DNA of 33,616 nt, from the NCBI GenBank assembly GCA_958417225.1, contig CATZCM010000018.1, positions 1 through 33,616 on the forward strand, in the 5' to 3' direction. Position 1 is the first letter of the stretch; each line of letters begins with the position of its first letter. Positions 24,037 through 33,436 of the stretch are shown one piece after another. The DNA comes from an uncultured Eubacteriales bacterium. GTDB taxonomy: Bacteria; Bacillota; Clostridia; Oscillospirales; Acutalibacteraceae. Below the pieces are notes generated by a model, which worked only from the letters and a program-made list of their open reading frames with translations, did not search any database and had not been told where the DNA came from. The position numbers and the translations under genes are program-made.

Positions 24037-25794
24037 ATGTTAAGGACACTAGCAAAAAGTTTACGTGGATGTAAAAAAAGTTCATTTGCTACTATATTGT
24101 TATCTGTGATAGAAGTTGCTTTTGAAATTATTATACCTATGTGTATGTCGTTACTTTTAGATAATGGCATAAATGGGAGTGATATGAGAAGCGTTTGGAT
24201 GTATGGTAGTATTCTTTTTGGATTGTCCCTATTTCAACTTTTAACAGGGGTGTTGTCCGCACATACGGCATCTGCAGCTTCTTCAAGATTTGCTTCAAAT
24301 TTGCGTGAAGATATGTATAATAACGTCCAAACATTTTCGTTTTCCAATATTGATAAATTTTCTATTTCGTCAATTGTAACTCGCCTTACTACAGATGTGA
24401 CTAATTTACAAAATTCTTATCAAATGTTAACTAGAATGGCAATTCGTGCGCCAGTGATGGCAATTTTTTCTTTTGTTGCAGCCTTTGGGATTAGCAGGAA
24501 AATTTCGTTTTTGTTTTTGATTATGGTTCCGTTTTTAGTGCTGGGGTTATTCTGGATTGTAAAAAGTGTCCATCCGATTTTTAAAAGAGTCTTTCATACG
24601 TACGATGATCTCAATAATGTGGTTCAGGAAAATGTCCGAGGAATCCGTGTTGTGAAATCGTTTAATCAGGAGGATAATGAAATCAAAAAATTTGAAAAAG
24701 TGTCTCAAAAGGTATATCAAGATTTTGCGAAGGGTGAACGTTTAATTTCCCTTAATTCGCCATTAATGCAGTTTTTTGCGTATCTTAGTATGATTGGGAT
24801 ATCTTGGTTTGGTGCTAAAGAGATTATTGCTTGTGGTAATAATGCAAGTTTGGGCCTTACAACCGGTGGACTTACTGCTCTTATTATGTATGCGACTCAA
24901 ATACTTACTAGTTTGATGATACTTTCATTTGTATTTGCAATGTTAACTATATCATATTCATCAGCGGAAAGAGTAGCAGAACTTTTACAGGAGGAAACTG
25001 ATATTAAAAGCCCAAGTAATGCAATTAAGTGTGTTGTAAACGGCGACGTTCAATTTAAGGATGTTGATTTTGTTTACGCTTCAAATGCAGATAAAAAAGT
25101 TTTGTCTTGTGTGAATATTAATATTAAATCTGGTGAGACTGTGGGGATAATAGGTGGTACAGGTTCATCTAAAACATCACTCGTACAATTGATACCGAGG
25201 TTATACGATGTGTGTGCAGGACAAGTTTTGGTTGGTGGATGCGATGTGCGGGAATACGATCTTTTTGTATTGCGTGATGCTGTTTCGATGGTTTTACAAA
25301 AAAATGATGTGTTTTCAGGCACAATAAAAGAAAATCTTCGTTGGGGAGATGAAAATGCGTCTGATGATGAAATAGTTAATGCGTGTAAAATTGCATGTGC
25401 AGATGAATTTATAAATACGATGCCAGATAAGTACGATACGTACATAGAACAAGGTGGATCTAATATATCCGGGGGACAGAAACAACGGCTTTGTATCGCA
25501 CGTGCGCTTTTGAAAAAGCCAAAAGTTCTTATTTTAGATGATTCCACAAGTGCAGTTGATATGAAGACAGACATGTTGATCCAACGGGCACTTTGCAAAT
25601 ATATGCCCAATACGACGAAATTTATTATAGCACAGAGAATTTCTTCAGTTCAGCACGCAGATAAAATAATTGTTTTGAATGATGGTAAAGTTGATATGAT
25701 TGGTACTCATAGCGAACTTCTTGAAAAAAATGAAATTTACAGATCGGTGTATGTATCACAGCAGAAGGGAGATGAGCCTGATGAAAAAAAATAG
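24037..25794 (+). CDS. ABC exporter half-transporter, degenerate-site subunit
   Basis: 585 residues: six-helix transmembrane domain (about 1-310) fused to an ATPase domain. Walker A is G-G-T-G-S-S-K-T, signature N-I-S-G-G-Q, Walker B I-L-D-D-S-T-S-A-V-D. The catalytic Glu after Walker B is Asp, and the switch His is Gln (I-I-A-Q-R-I). These are the hallmark changes of the non-catalytic subunit of heterodimeric exporters such as BmrC or TM287. It pairs with the product of 25781-27700, whose motifs are intact. The start is 4 nt after uvrC, using GGAGTG within the uvrC stop region. Substrate is not predictable; multidrug-like export is the usual label. Confidence 0.92.
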   Translation: MLRTLAKSLRGCKKSSFATILLSVIEVAFEIIIPMCMSLLLDNGINGSDMRSVWMYGSILFGLSLFQLLTGVLSAHTASAASSRFASNLREDMYNNVQTFSFSNIDKFSISSIVTRLTTDVTNLQNSYQMLTRMAIRAPVMAIFSFVAAFGISRKISFLFLIMVPFLVLGLFWIVKSVHPIFKRVFHTYDDLNNVVQENVRGIRVVKSFNQEDNEIKKFEKVSQKVYQDFAKGERLISLNSPLMQFFAYLSMIGISWFGAKEIIACGNNASLGLTTGGLTALIMYATQILTSLMILSFVFAMLTISYSSAERVAELLQEETDIKSPSNAIKCVVNGDVQFKDVDFVYASNADKKVLSCVNINIKSGETVGIIGGTGSSKTSLVQLIPRLYDVCAGQVLVGGCDVREYDLFVLRDAVSMVLQKNDVFSGTIKENLRWGDENASDDEIVNACKIACADEFINTMPDKYDTYIEQGGSNISGGQKQRLCIARALLKKPKVLILDDSTSAVDMKTDMLIQRALCKYMPNTTKFIIAQRISSVQHADKIIVLNDGKVDMIGTHSELLEKNEIYRSVYVSQQKGDEPDEKK

Positions 25795-27700
25795 CAAGGT
25801 TAATTTTCACAATCAACCAGAAGGGCAGTTTAGTATGAAAACTGTAAAAAGGTTGTTATCATATATGAAAAAATATAGACGTGTATTGATTATAGTTTTT
25901 TTGTGTATTGTGATAAGCGCGATTGCTAGTGTTGTATCGTCGATGTTTTTACAAATTTTAGTTGACGATTATATTACTCCCATGCTCGGTACAGTGAACC
26001 CAAATTTTTCAGGACTTATTAAAACTATTTTCTTAATTGCTTTTGTGTATATTATCGGAATATTGGCGACCTGGGTATACAATAGATTTATGGTCACTGT
26101 TGCTCAAGGTACGCTTAAACAAATCCGAGATGATATGTTTGAAAAAATGCAGCGACTTCCAGTTCCGTACTTTGATGGACACACATATGGCGAAATTATG
26201 AGTCTCTACACGAATGATACTGATACATTGCGACAGTTAATAGCTCAGTCAATGTCTCAGTTAGTTACGTCACTTTGTACTATTATTGCAGTTTTCTGTT
26301 GTATGGTATATATTAGCTTATGGTTAACGCTTATTGTTGTAATTGCAATTGTCTTGATACTTCAGGTTGTAAAAAAGGTTGCTGGAGATAGTTCGATTCA
26401 TTTTGTACATCAGCAAGAAGCGCTTGGTGATCTTGACGGATATGTTGAGGAGATGATCGGTGGACAAAAGGTTGTAAAAGTTTTTTGTCATGAGAGTAAG
26501 TGTAAGGAAATCTTTAAGCAGAAAAATGAGTTTTGGCGTGAAAGTGCATCTAGTGCTAATGGCATTGCAAATTCTATGATGCCGATGCTAAATGCTTTAG
26601 GTTATATTTTATTTGTGGTAGTGGCGGTAGTTGGTGCATACATGACTATATCACATACTATGAACTTGTCGATTACAGGATCGAAATTACTTACTTTTGG
26701 AATGATTGCGTCATTTTTATCACTGACTAGATCATTTGCACACCCGATTGCTCAAATATCAAATCAGTTTAATTCAGTAATTACAGCGCTTGCAGGTGTT
26801 GCGAGGATTTTTGCATTCCTTGATGAAAAAGAAGAACAGGATAATGGGTATGTGACTTTGGTGAACGCATCAGAGAAAAATGGGGAGATTATCGAGGTAC
26901 GAGAGCACACTGGGGTGTGGGCGTGGAAGCATCCGCATAGTAACGGTACGACTACTTTTACGAAATTGCAGGGTGAGGTTATACTTGATCATGTGGATTT
27001 CAGTTACGTGGCAGGTAAACAAATTCTTAAAGATATATCGTTATATGCGAAACCAGGTCAAAAGATTGCTTTTGTAGGTGCGACTGGTGCAGGTAAGACT
27101 ACTATTACAAATTTAATAAATAGATTTTATGATATAGATGATGGAAAAATACGGTATGATGGGATTAATATAAATAAAATTAAAAAAACTGATTTGAGAA
27201 GGTCCCTTGGAGTGGTTTTACAAGATGTCAATCTTTTCACTGGAACTGTTATGGAAAATATTAGATATGGAAATCCATCTGCGACAGATGCAGAGTGCAT
27301 GAATGCGGCAAAACTTGCAAATGCAGATAGCTTTATACAAATGTTGCCACATGGATATAATACTGTTTTGAAAGGCGATGGGAGTGGATTGTCTCAAGGG
27401 CAGCGTCAGCTTATATCAATTGCACGTGCAGCAATTTTGGATCCTCCCGTTATGATATTGGATGAAGCCACTTCTTCAATAGATACACGTACTGAGGCAC
27501 TTGTTCAGGATGGTATGGATAAATTAATGAAGGGAAGGACGGTTTTTGTTATAGCACATAGATTGTCTACTGTTCAAAATGCAGATGTTATAATGGTTTT
27601 AGATCATGGGAAAATTATAGAACGTGGTTCACATAATGACTTGATTAGTCAAAGAGGTGTTTACTATCAATTGTATACGGGTGTGTTTGAACTTAGTTAA
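25781..27700 (+). CDS. ABC exporter half-transporter, consensus-site subunit
   Basis: 639 residues. A soluble N-terminal tail of about 25 residues leads into the transmembrane domain (about 30-330). An insert with E-H-T-G-V-W-A-W-K-H-P-H lies before the ATPase domain. Walker A is G-A-T-G-A-G-K-T-T, Walker B I-L-D-E-A-T-S-S-I-D with the catalytic Glu, and I-A-H-R-L-S the switch His. Its signature loop is G-L-S-Q-G-Q-R-Q in place of S-G-G-Q; that loop contributes to the degenerate site of the partner, consistent with a heterodimer. ATG 25781 is chosen because GAAGGGA lies about 10 nt upstream; it overlaps the partner gene by 14 nt, so the two are translationally coupled. Confidence 0.92.
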   Translation: MKKNSKVNFHNQPEGQFSMKTVKRLLSYMKKYRRVLIIVFLCIVISAIASVVSSMFLQILVDDYITPMLGTVNPNFSGLIKTIFLIAFVYIIGILATWVYNRFMVTVAQGTLKQIRDDMFEKMQRLPVPYFDGHTYGEIMSLYTNDTDTLRQLIAQSMSQLVTSLCTIIAVFCCMVYISLWLTLIVVIAIVLILQVVKKVAGDSSIHFVHQQEALGDLDGYVEEMIGGQKVVKVFCHESKCKEIFKQKNEFWRESASSANGIANSMMPMLNALGYILFVVVAVVGAYMTISHTMNLSITGSKLLTFGMIASFLSLTRSFAHPIAQISNQFNSVITALAGVARIFAFLDEKEEQDNGYVTLVNASEKNGEIIEVREHTGVWAWKHPHSNGTTTFTKLQGEVILDHVDFSYVAGKQILKDISLYAKPGQKIAFVGATGAGKTTITNLINRFYDIDDGKIRYDGININKIKKTDLRRSLGVVLQDVNLFTGTVMENIRYGNPSATDAECMNAAKLANADSFIQMLPHGYNTVLKGDGSGLSQGQRQLISIARAAILDPPVMILDEATSSIDTRTEALVQDGMDKLMKGRTVFVIAHRLSTVQNADVIMVLDHGKIIERGSHNDLISQRGVYYQLYTGVFELS

Positions 27701-27775
27701 TTTTGAAGATTTATTTGAAATGATTTAAGAGGATAATCATATTAGCTTTGCATTAATAAGAAAGTTTTTCGTTAG

Positions 27776-27812
27776 AAAAGGTGTAACTTTAGGATATAAA
27801 GTTGCACCTTTT
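27776..27812 (+). terminator. Terminator of the uvrC-ABC operon
   Basis: AAAAGGTGTAACTTT (27776-27790) pairs with AAAGTTGCACCTTTT (27798-27812, one G-U pair). The T-run is inside the stem end. It lies 75 nt after the last ABC stop. Confidence 0.8.
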
Positions 27813-27984
27813 GATTTAGTGCATTTTGAGACGTTATAATTGAAATAAGTTGAATGCGAGAATTTATATTTCTGTATGCGAAACTTTGACTTTATGGGTA
27901 AAATCTATATTTGTAGCCGCATTGAAGCAAAATTCTTGAAAATATTGCTTGGACATTTAGAAAATTAATACCATAAAAAAGAAA

Positions 27985-28028
27985 ACTTGTACACAGATGA
28001 TATATAATAATATTATCTGTATACAAGT
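27985..28028 (-). terminator. Terminator of the recD2-prfB operon
   Basis: On the - strand, ACTTGTATACAGAT pairs with ATCTGTGTACAAGT (one mismatch), with further AT pairs toward the loop, and TTTTCTTTTTT follows. It lies about 95 nt beyond the prfB stop. The bases between the two convergent terminators (27813-27984) hold no supported gene. Confidence 0.85.
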
Positions 28029-28122
28029 CTTTGTTTTCAATATGATTAATATGATATGTATCAAACAATACACACCGTACGATTAAGGGACGGGTATTCA
28101 ATTGGTATCATTTTGTACGATT

Positions 28123-29229
28123 TTATGTTTTATTTAGATTTTTGAGGTACGCATTAATAAATCCATCTAGGTCACCATCCATGACGGCATTAACATTTCC
28201 CATTTCATAACCAGTTCGGTGATCTTTCACAAGTGTGTATGGCATAAATACATATGATCGTATTTGGGATCCCCAACCGATTTCTTTTTGTATACCCTTT
28301 ATGTCCTCGATTTTATCCAAGTGCTCACGTTCTTTTATTTCCATTAATTTTGATGTTAACATCTTCATTGCAACTTCACGGTTTTGATGCTGACTACGTT
28401 CATTTTGACAAGCAACAATGATTCCAGTAGGTATGTGTGTTAACCTAACTGCAGACGAAGTTTTGTTTATATGTTGTCCACCAGCTCCGCTTGCACGATA
28501 AACGTCCATTTTTATGTCATCTGGATTAATATCTACTTTTATTGTATCATCTATCTCCGGGATGACTTCGAGTGAAGCGAATGATGTATGACGTCTGCCA
28601 GAGGCATCAAATGGTGATACTCTTACCAATCGATGAACACCAGACTCACCCTTTAAGTAACCGTATGCATATTCTCCTTCGATTAGAACTGATGCACTTT
28701 TTATGCCGGCGTCGTCACCATCGAGGCAATCTAGTAATTTTACTTTATAATTATGTTTTTCTGCCCACATGCAATACATTCGATAGAGCATTTGAACCCA
28801 ATCTTGAGCTTCGGTACCACCGGCTCCGGCGTGAAATGTAAGTATTGCATTTTTTGAATCAAATTCCCCAGAAAGGAGTGTGATTAAACGCTGTTTTTCA
28901 AGATTATTTTTTAATGTTTCTAAGTCATGCTCAACTTCTGTAACAAGTGAAAGATCTTCTTCTTCATTGGCAAGTTCCGCCAATGTGTGAATATCATCGT
29001 AATTTTCACATAACTTATCATATTGTTCTATTTTGTTTTTTAATGAACTTGTACGTTGTAAAATTTTTTGTGAATTTTCTACGTTATCCCAGAAATCTTC
29101 TTTCATAGATGCTTTTTCAAGTGATGAAACCTCATCCACCATTTTGTCGTAATTTAAAGCATCTTTTAAATCATCAATGTCAGGTTTCAGAGATTCAAGT
29201 TGTAACAGTAAATCTTCAAATTGAATCAA
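28123..29229 (-). CDS. prfB: Peptide chain release factor 2
   Basis: 368 residues. The tripeptide anticodon is S-P-F (205-207), which reads UGA and UAA. The G-G-Q motif is at 250-252 (in G-A-G-G-Q-H) and triggers peptide release. The N-terminal coiled domain is complete. In most bacteria codon 25 or so is a UGA that needs a +1 frameshift; here the frame runs straight through (L25-N26-Y27-D28), so there is no autoregulatory frameshift. The start is TTG 29229, with AAAGGAGG 9 nt upstream; the TAA of mreB forms the first bases of that site. It is the last gene of the recD2-comFC-mreB-prfB operon. Confidence 0.95.
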   Translation of the reverse strand: MIQFEDLLLQLESLKPDIDDLKDALNYDKMVDEVSSLEKASMKEDFWDNVENSQKILQRTSSLKNKIEQYDKLCENYDDIHTLAELANEEEDLSLVTEVEHDLETLKNNLEKQRLITLLSGEFDSKNAILTFHAGAGGTEAQDWVQMLYRMYCMWAEKHNYKVKLLDCLDGDDAGIKSASVLIEGEYAYGYLKGESGVHRLVRVSPFDASGRRHTSFASLEVIPEIDDTIKVDINPDDIKMDVYRASGAGGQHINKTSSAVRLTHIPTGIIVACQNERSQHQNREVAMKMLTSKLMEIKEREHLDKIEDIKGIQKEIGWGSQIRSYVFMPYTLVKDHRTGYEMGNVNAVMDGDLDGFINAYLKNLNKT

Positions 29230-29244
29230 AATATTGTTCCTCCT

Positions 29245-30267
29245 TTAAAATTCCTCAACGAGGGGATTTATTGCACCATAGGACTTATTATCGAGATCTC
29301 CAATATATTTAAGGCTAGTGCATGTACCTTCAATGACAGAATGTTCTGGAGATTTAGGTACGTGTACGTTTAGTCCTGTGTTTTGAGCGAAAATCTGGTC
29401 TAAACCATAAAGGTTTGCGATACCACCGGAAAAGTGTATACCTGAAGCAAAAACGTCTCCAATGAGTTCTGGTGGGGTATTTTCAAGGATTTCTTTTAAC
29501 TTGATGACTATTTTTTTAGTAGGAATATTTAGAATTTCTATAAGTTCATTTGATCCGATAGTGATACCCTTTGGTAATCCAGAGATCATGTCTCGCCCTT
29601 TTACTTGCATAAACTTTTCTTCAGGAAATGGTATAGTGCATCCAATTGTCATTTTTACCTTTTCGGCAGTGCGTTTTCCGATGAAGAGTCCATATTGAGA
29701 TTTCATATATTTTATTATTTCATCATCATACGAATCCCCTGCAATTTTTAATGAATTATAGCTTGCAAGACCACCGAGTGATAAAACTGCGATTTCTGTT
29801 GTACCACCGCCAATATTTACGACCATGAACCCTTCAGGTTCATCAATTTTTAATCCGCACCCGAGTGCTGCTGCGACGGGTTCTTCGATTAAATAAATTT
29901 TACGTACCCCAGTTGAACTAATTGCATTTACAACAGCGCGTTTTTCAACATCTGTTATTTCGGAAGGTATGCATGCCACGATGCGTGGCATAGTGAATTT
30001 GCCTTGCCCGATTTTATTTAATAAATACGTGATCATATCATGTACTGCATCAAAATCACATACTACTCCACCACTTAATGGGTACATTACATTGAATCGC
30101 TCGGAAGTCTTACCGAGCATGTCATAAGCTTTATCACCAACGGCTATGATTTTTTCATTTTCCAAGTCTATTGTTATAACTGATGGCTCATCTATAATTA
30201 GTTTTTTTTCAGGAATGCAGATTCTTGTACGGGATGTTCCAAGATCGATTGCGATATCAACGCTCAT
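29245..30267 (-). CDS. mreB: MreB/Mbl family actin-like cell-shape protein
   Basis: 340 residues, the family length. Phosphate-binding loops: D-L-G-T-S-R-T (8-14) and N-I-G-G-G-T-T-E-I-A-V. Between them is I-E-E-P-V-A-A-A-L-G, and near the C-terminus A-S-G-I-H-F-S-G-G-I-A-N. MreB forms membrane-attached filaments that guide lateral wall synthesis in rod cells. No mreC or mreD is adjacent, so it may be an additional copy (Mbl or MreBH type). ATG 30267 is set by AAAAGGTG with 6-nt spacing; a frame from GTG 30276 would overlap that site. It lies 18 nt after comFC and 15 nt before prfB. Confidence 0.9.
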   Translation of the reverse strand: MSVDIAIDLGTSRTRICIPEKKLIIDEPSVITIDLENEKIIAVGDKAYDMLGKTSERFNVMYPLSGGVVCDFDAVHDMITYLLNKIGQGKFTMPRIVACIPSEITDVEKRAVVNAISSTGVRKIYLIEEPVAAALGCGLKIDEPEGFMVVNIGGGTTEIAVLSLGGLASYNSLKIAGDSYDDEIIKYMKSQYGLFIGKRTAEKVKMTIGCTIPFPEEKFMQVKGRDMISGLPKGITIGSNELIEILNIPTKKIVIKLKEILENTPPELIGDVFASGIHFSGGIANLYGLDQIFAQNTGLNVHVPKSPEHSVIEGTCTSLKYIGDLDNKSYGAINPLVEEF

Positions 30268-30285
30268 GTTATTCACCTTTTCTTT

Positions 30286-30942
30286 TTATATTTTTCGTGC
30301 TACTGCTATAGCTGCACAGACTATGTCTTTTGCTCCAGCGTCTTTTAAAACTTTGGCGCACTCATTCATAGTATTGCCTGAAGTTATAATATCATCACAC
30401 AAAAGTATCCGTTTATTTTTTATGTGTGTTTCATTATTGGCTTTATAAACTCCAATTACATTTGTTTTACGTTTTTCATAATCAAGTTCATGTTGAATGA
30501 GACTATTTTTAACTTTTACTATTAGGCGTTTGTATTTAATCCCAAGTTTCTTTGCAAGAACCTTTGCTAAAAGTTCTGCTTGATTGTATCCACGTTCTTT
30601 AAGTCGACTTTTATGAAGTGGGGTACTAGTTACCACATCGAATGTAGTATCAGGGTAATATTTAATAACTGTATTGAAAATGGCATTTGCGAAAGGTGTG
30701 GCATAATCTTCTCGGTTATTGAATTTGAATGCCAAAATGGCTTGTTTAACGTTTGTATCGTATAAAAATGGGGAAACGACAGTAAACTCATTTTCAGAGT
30801 TTTCGGGTAAAACTTTTACTTTGAATGAATGTGTTGTTATTTTCTCTGAACATGCATCGCACATGGAATCTTGAACTTTTATCCTGGAAGAACAAAATGG
30901 ACATTTTACCGGATATATGAAAGAGAGAATGTTTTCTAGCAC
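30286..30942 (-). CDS. comFC: ComFC family phosphoribosyltransferase-like protein
   Basis: About 218 residues. An N-terminal zinc ribbon has Cys14, Cys17, Cys28 and Cys31 (C-P-F-C ... C-D-A-C). A phosphoribosyltransferase fold follows with the PRPP loop I-L-L-C-D-D-I-I-T-S-G-N-T. ComFC (ComF, GntX) supports DNA uptake in competent cells through an unsettled mechanism, and occurs in many bacteria not known to be competent. GTG 30942 is preferred because the AAGGGG site then has 8-nt spacing; GTG 30951 would touch it. It starts one base after the recD2 stop, so the two genes are translationally coupled. Confidence 0.88.
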   Translation of the reverse strand: MLENILSFIYPVKCPFCSSRIKVQDSMCDACSEKITTHSFKVKVLPENSENEFTVVSPFLYDTNVKQAILAFKFNNREDYATPFANAIFNTVIKYYPDTTFDVVTSTPLHKSRLKERGYNQAELLAKVLAKKLGIKYKRLIVKVKNSLIQHELDYEKRKTNVIGVYKANNETHIKNKRILLCDDIITSGNTMNECAKVLKDAGAKDIVCAAIAVARKI

Positions 30943-30943
30943 G

Positions 30944-33157
30944 TTAATCACCCCTTATGAGAAAATCGCATAGTGCAGAATATCTTCGTGTTTTTTTATC
31001 ATTTTTCACCATTTGATAAATTGTGTTTTGACTTCCTGTAAGTATTAAAAGGGATTTTGCACGGGTAACTGCTGTATAAAGCAAGTTTCTGAAACAGAGT
31101 GGTTTAGGAGCAGCCATTGTGGGTACGATTACGGCAGGAAATTCATTTCCTTGACTTTTATGTATTGTTATCGCATAGGCTAGTTCTAGGTTGAATGCAT
31201 TTTCAATGTTATACATTGCTGTTTTATCGTCAAATTTTACTATCATTGATGATGAACGTTTATCAACTTCAATTAATGTACCTACGTCTCCGTTAAACAC
31301 ACCCTCACCTAAAGTTCCATCGTCTTTAGTGATCTGGATATCGTAGTTGTTTTTACTTTGCATTACCTTGTCGCCCTCACGAAATAAGATTCCATTTATC
31401 ATAAGTTCGTTTTTACTAATGCTTTGTGGATTTATTCTGTCTTGAAGGTATTTGTTAAGTTCATTTGTGCCTAGGACACCTTTTCTACCAGGACAAAGCA
31501 CTTGTATGTCACAGATAGGGGAATAGTTATATGTATGTGGTAGCCTAGTAGCACAAAGATCTAATATAGTATTACGTGTTTCTTCTGCAGTAGTTCTTGG
31601 CATAAAAAAGAAATCATTGTTACGAACAAAAAGATCAGGATTTTCTCCATTTACAATTTTGTGAGCATTTGTGATGATTAAGCTTTTCATTGATTGTCGA
31701 AAGATTTCAGTTAATTGAACAACTGGAAGTACATTTGACTTAATTAAATCACCAAGTACGTTACCAGCACCCACTGACGGTAATTGATCAGAATCTCCGA
31801 CCAGGATCACTCTACATCCAAGGGGTAATGCTTTAAGTGCACTTTCGAAGAGGGTAACATCTACCATAGAAACCTCGTCTATAACTAATGCGTCACATTT
31901 AAGCAAATTTTTTTCATTGTGTTTGAAAATCTTCATGTCGTCATCGCTCCAGTCAACCTCTAGGAGGCGATGTATCGTTTTAGCTTCATGGCCGGTGAGT
32001 CGGGACATGCGTTGAGCGGCTCTCCCGGTTGGGGCTGCTAAAAATACTTTTTCCCCATTTTGTTCAAGTATTTGTATGATTGCATTTAAAGTAGTAGTCT
32101 TTCCTGTTCCAGGACCTCCAGTTAAAATTAGTATACCCTTAGTTAAAGCTTCTTTTATAGCTTTTTTTTGCAAATTTGCGTATTGTATGCCAACAGTGGT
32201 TTCAATTTCAGTTATTTGATCTTCAATGTTGGGTATTAGCCGTGGTGGGAATTTTTTAATCATATGTAATCTTCCGGCACAATAAGTTTCACATGTATGC
32301 ATTTCATTTGTAAATACAAATGTACGGTCACCTAATGTATCAAACGCAAGGGTACCATCATCTTTCATTTCGGATAAAACATCAGATATTTTTTGTTCGT
32401 CAGTTTCGAGAAACTGTGTGGTTGCGGGAATTAACTTATCAATCGGAAGGCAAGTGTGACCATTATTCATATTATGTGTGATAACATAGACAATTCCAGC
32501 CCTGATACGGAAATTGTCGTTTTTAGGCCACTCGAGGTGAATTGATATTAGATCCGCTTTATCAAAGCTAATTGATATTGGTTCATCGCATATTACATAG
32601 GGGTTGCTTTTTATTATATCAAGGGATTGTGTGCCAAAAATTTGAAAAATTTTTATTGCTTCTTGGGCTGTGATGGAGAAGCGTTCCAGAAATGTAATGA
32701 GTTCTTTTATACCAAATATTTTTTTAAACTCAGTTGCGATTGTTTCTGCTTTTTTTGGTGTTATACCTTTAACTACAGTTAATCGTTGAGGTTCATTTTC
32801 AATAACCTCGAGGGTTTTTTCTTGAAATATGTCTACAAGTCTTTTGGCAAGTACTTTCCCAATTCCGGGGATTGCACCTGATGATAAATATTGAAGGATT
32901 GATTCAGTGGAGGATGGTAATTTTCTATCGAAGCTTTCTACGCAAAACTGCTCTCCAAAAGTGGGATGTGTTTTCCATGATCCTATTAATTCAAGTTCTT
33001 CACCTTCGTTTACAAGGGGCATTATTCCAACAACCATAACAGTTTCCTGCTGAACGGTAAGTTCGAGTACAGTGTATCCGTTTGATTCGTTTCGAAATAC
33101 TATGTGTTTTACAAATCCAGTGAGTTTCAATAAAGAACTAGTATTTTCATCTAACAC
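30944..33157 (-). CDS. recD2: RecD2 family helicase (RecD/TraA-like)
   Basis: 737 residues. The N-terminal OB-like segment (T-G-F-V-K-H-I-V-F-R-N-E-S-N-G-Y-T-V) is typical of RecD2. Helix-hairpin-helix units follow (A-I-P-G-I-G-K, about 95-145). Walker A is T-G-G-P-G-T-G-K-T-T (346-355), Walker B V-I-D-E-V-S-M-V-D, and the C-terminal motif T-I-H-K-S-Q-G-N-E-F-P. RecD2 is a 5'-3' DNA helicase for repair in bacteria, independent of RecBC. The start is GTG 33157: AAAGGAGGC lies 6 nt upstream and the predicted transcript begins near 33207, so ATG 33211 at the head of the open frame would not be on the mRNA. It is the first gene of the operon. Confidence 0.92.
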   Translation of the reverse strand: MLDENTSSLLKLTGFVKHIVFRNESNGYTVLELTVQQETVMVVGIMPLVNEGEELELIGSWKTHPTFGEQFCVESFDRKLPSSTESILQYLSSGAIPGIGKVLAKRLVDIFQEKTLEVIENEPQRLTVVKGITPKKAETIATEFKKIFGIKELITFLERFSITAQEAIKIFQIFGTQSLDIIKSNPYVICDEPISISFDKADLISIHLEWPKNDNFRIRAGIVYVITHNMNNGHTCLPIDKLIPATTQFLETDEQKISDVLSEMKDDGTLAFDTLGDRTFVFTNEMHTCETYCAGRLHMIKKFPPRLIPNIEDQITEIETTVGIQYANLQKKAIKEALTKGILILTGGPGTGKTTTLNAIIQILEQNGEKVFLAAPTGRAAQRMSRLTGHEAKTIHRLLEVDWSDDDMKIFKHNEKNLLKCDALVIDEVSMVDVTLFESALKALPLGCRVILVGDSDQLPSVGAGNVLGDLIKSNVLPVVQLTEIFRQSMKSLIITNAHKIVNGENPDLFVRNNDFFFMPRTTAEETRNTILDLCATRLPHTYNYSPICDIQVLCPGRKGVLGTNELNKYLQDRINPQSISKNELMINGILFREGDKVMQSKNNYDIQITKDDGTLGEGVFNGDVGTLIEVDKRSSSMIVKFDDKTAMYNIENAFNLELAYAITIHKSQGNEFPAVIVPTMAAPKPLCFRNLLYTAVTRAKSLLILTGSQNTIYQMVKNDKKTRRYSALCDFLIRGD

Positions 33158-33213
33158 TATAACGCCTCCTTTTACGCTTAAAATATGTTTTTTAAATAAT
33201 TCATTTAACATTT

Positions 33214-33242
33214 ATTATATTCCTTTTTCTTTGTCTTGTCAA
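33214..33242 (-). promoter_or_regulatory. Perfect sigma-A promoter of the recD2 operon
   Basis: Read on the - strand: TTGACA (33242-33237), a 17-nt spacer, TATAAT (33219-33214). The transcript start near 33207 leaves a leader of about 50 nt before GTG 33157. The stretch from 33243 to 33398 holds nothing else supported. Confidence 0.9.
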
Positions 33243-33398
33243 TTTTTTTGAAATTTTTTCATTACATGTTAAAACCAATATCCTCCGACAGGAAAAGTTA
33301 ACACAATTGGAAATTTAGATATTTTAAATTTTAGAATATTAATATTGAGATATATTTATTTGCTGATGATATATTAACTAATAAGCCTGTAGATAAAG

Positions 33399-33436
33399 CA
33401 AGTTTTCAGTTGCAAAGAAAACCTGCTTTGTTGTTG
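33399..33436 (+). terminator. Terminator-like hairpin directly before the group II intron
   Basis: AAAGCA-A-GTTTTC (33399-33411) pairs with GAAAAC-C-TGCTTT (33417-33429 region, one mismatch), and G-TTG-TTG follows. No + strand gene in the window ends here. Group IIC introns insert just after such stems, so this is probably the intron's target; the arm ends are approximate. Confidence 0.6.

Noticed and set aside
25140..25170. Missing last Gly in Walker A (G-T-G-S-S-K-T) as a loss of function
   Set aside because: As I recall, this variant is common in one subunit of heterodimeric exporters; the Walker B and switch changes are the more telling ones.
27892..28101. 69-codon frame on the - strand after prfB
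   Set aside because: It spans the prfB operon terminator, has no ribosome binding site and shows no recognisable family.
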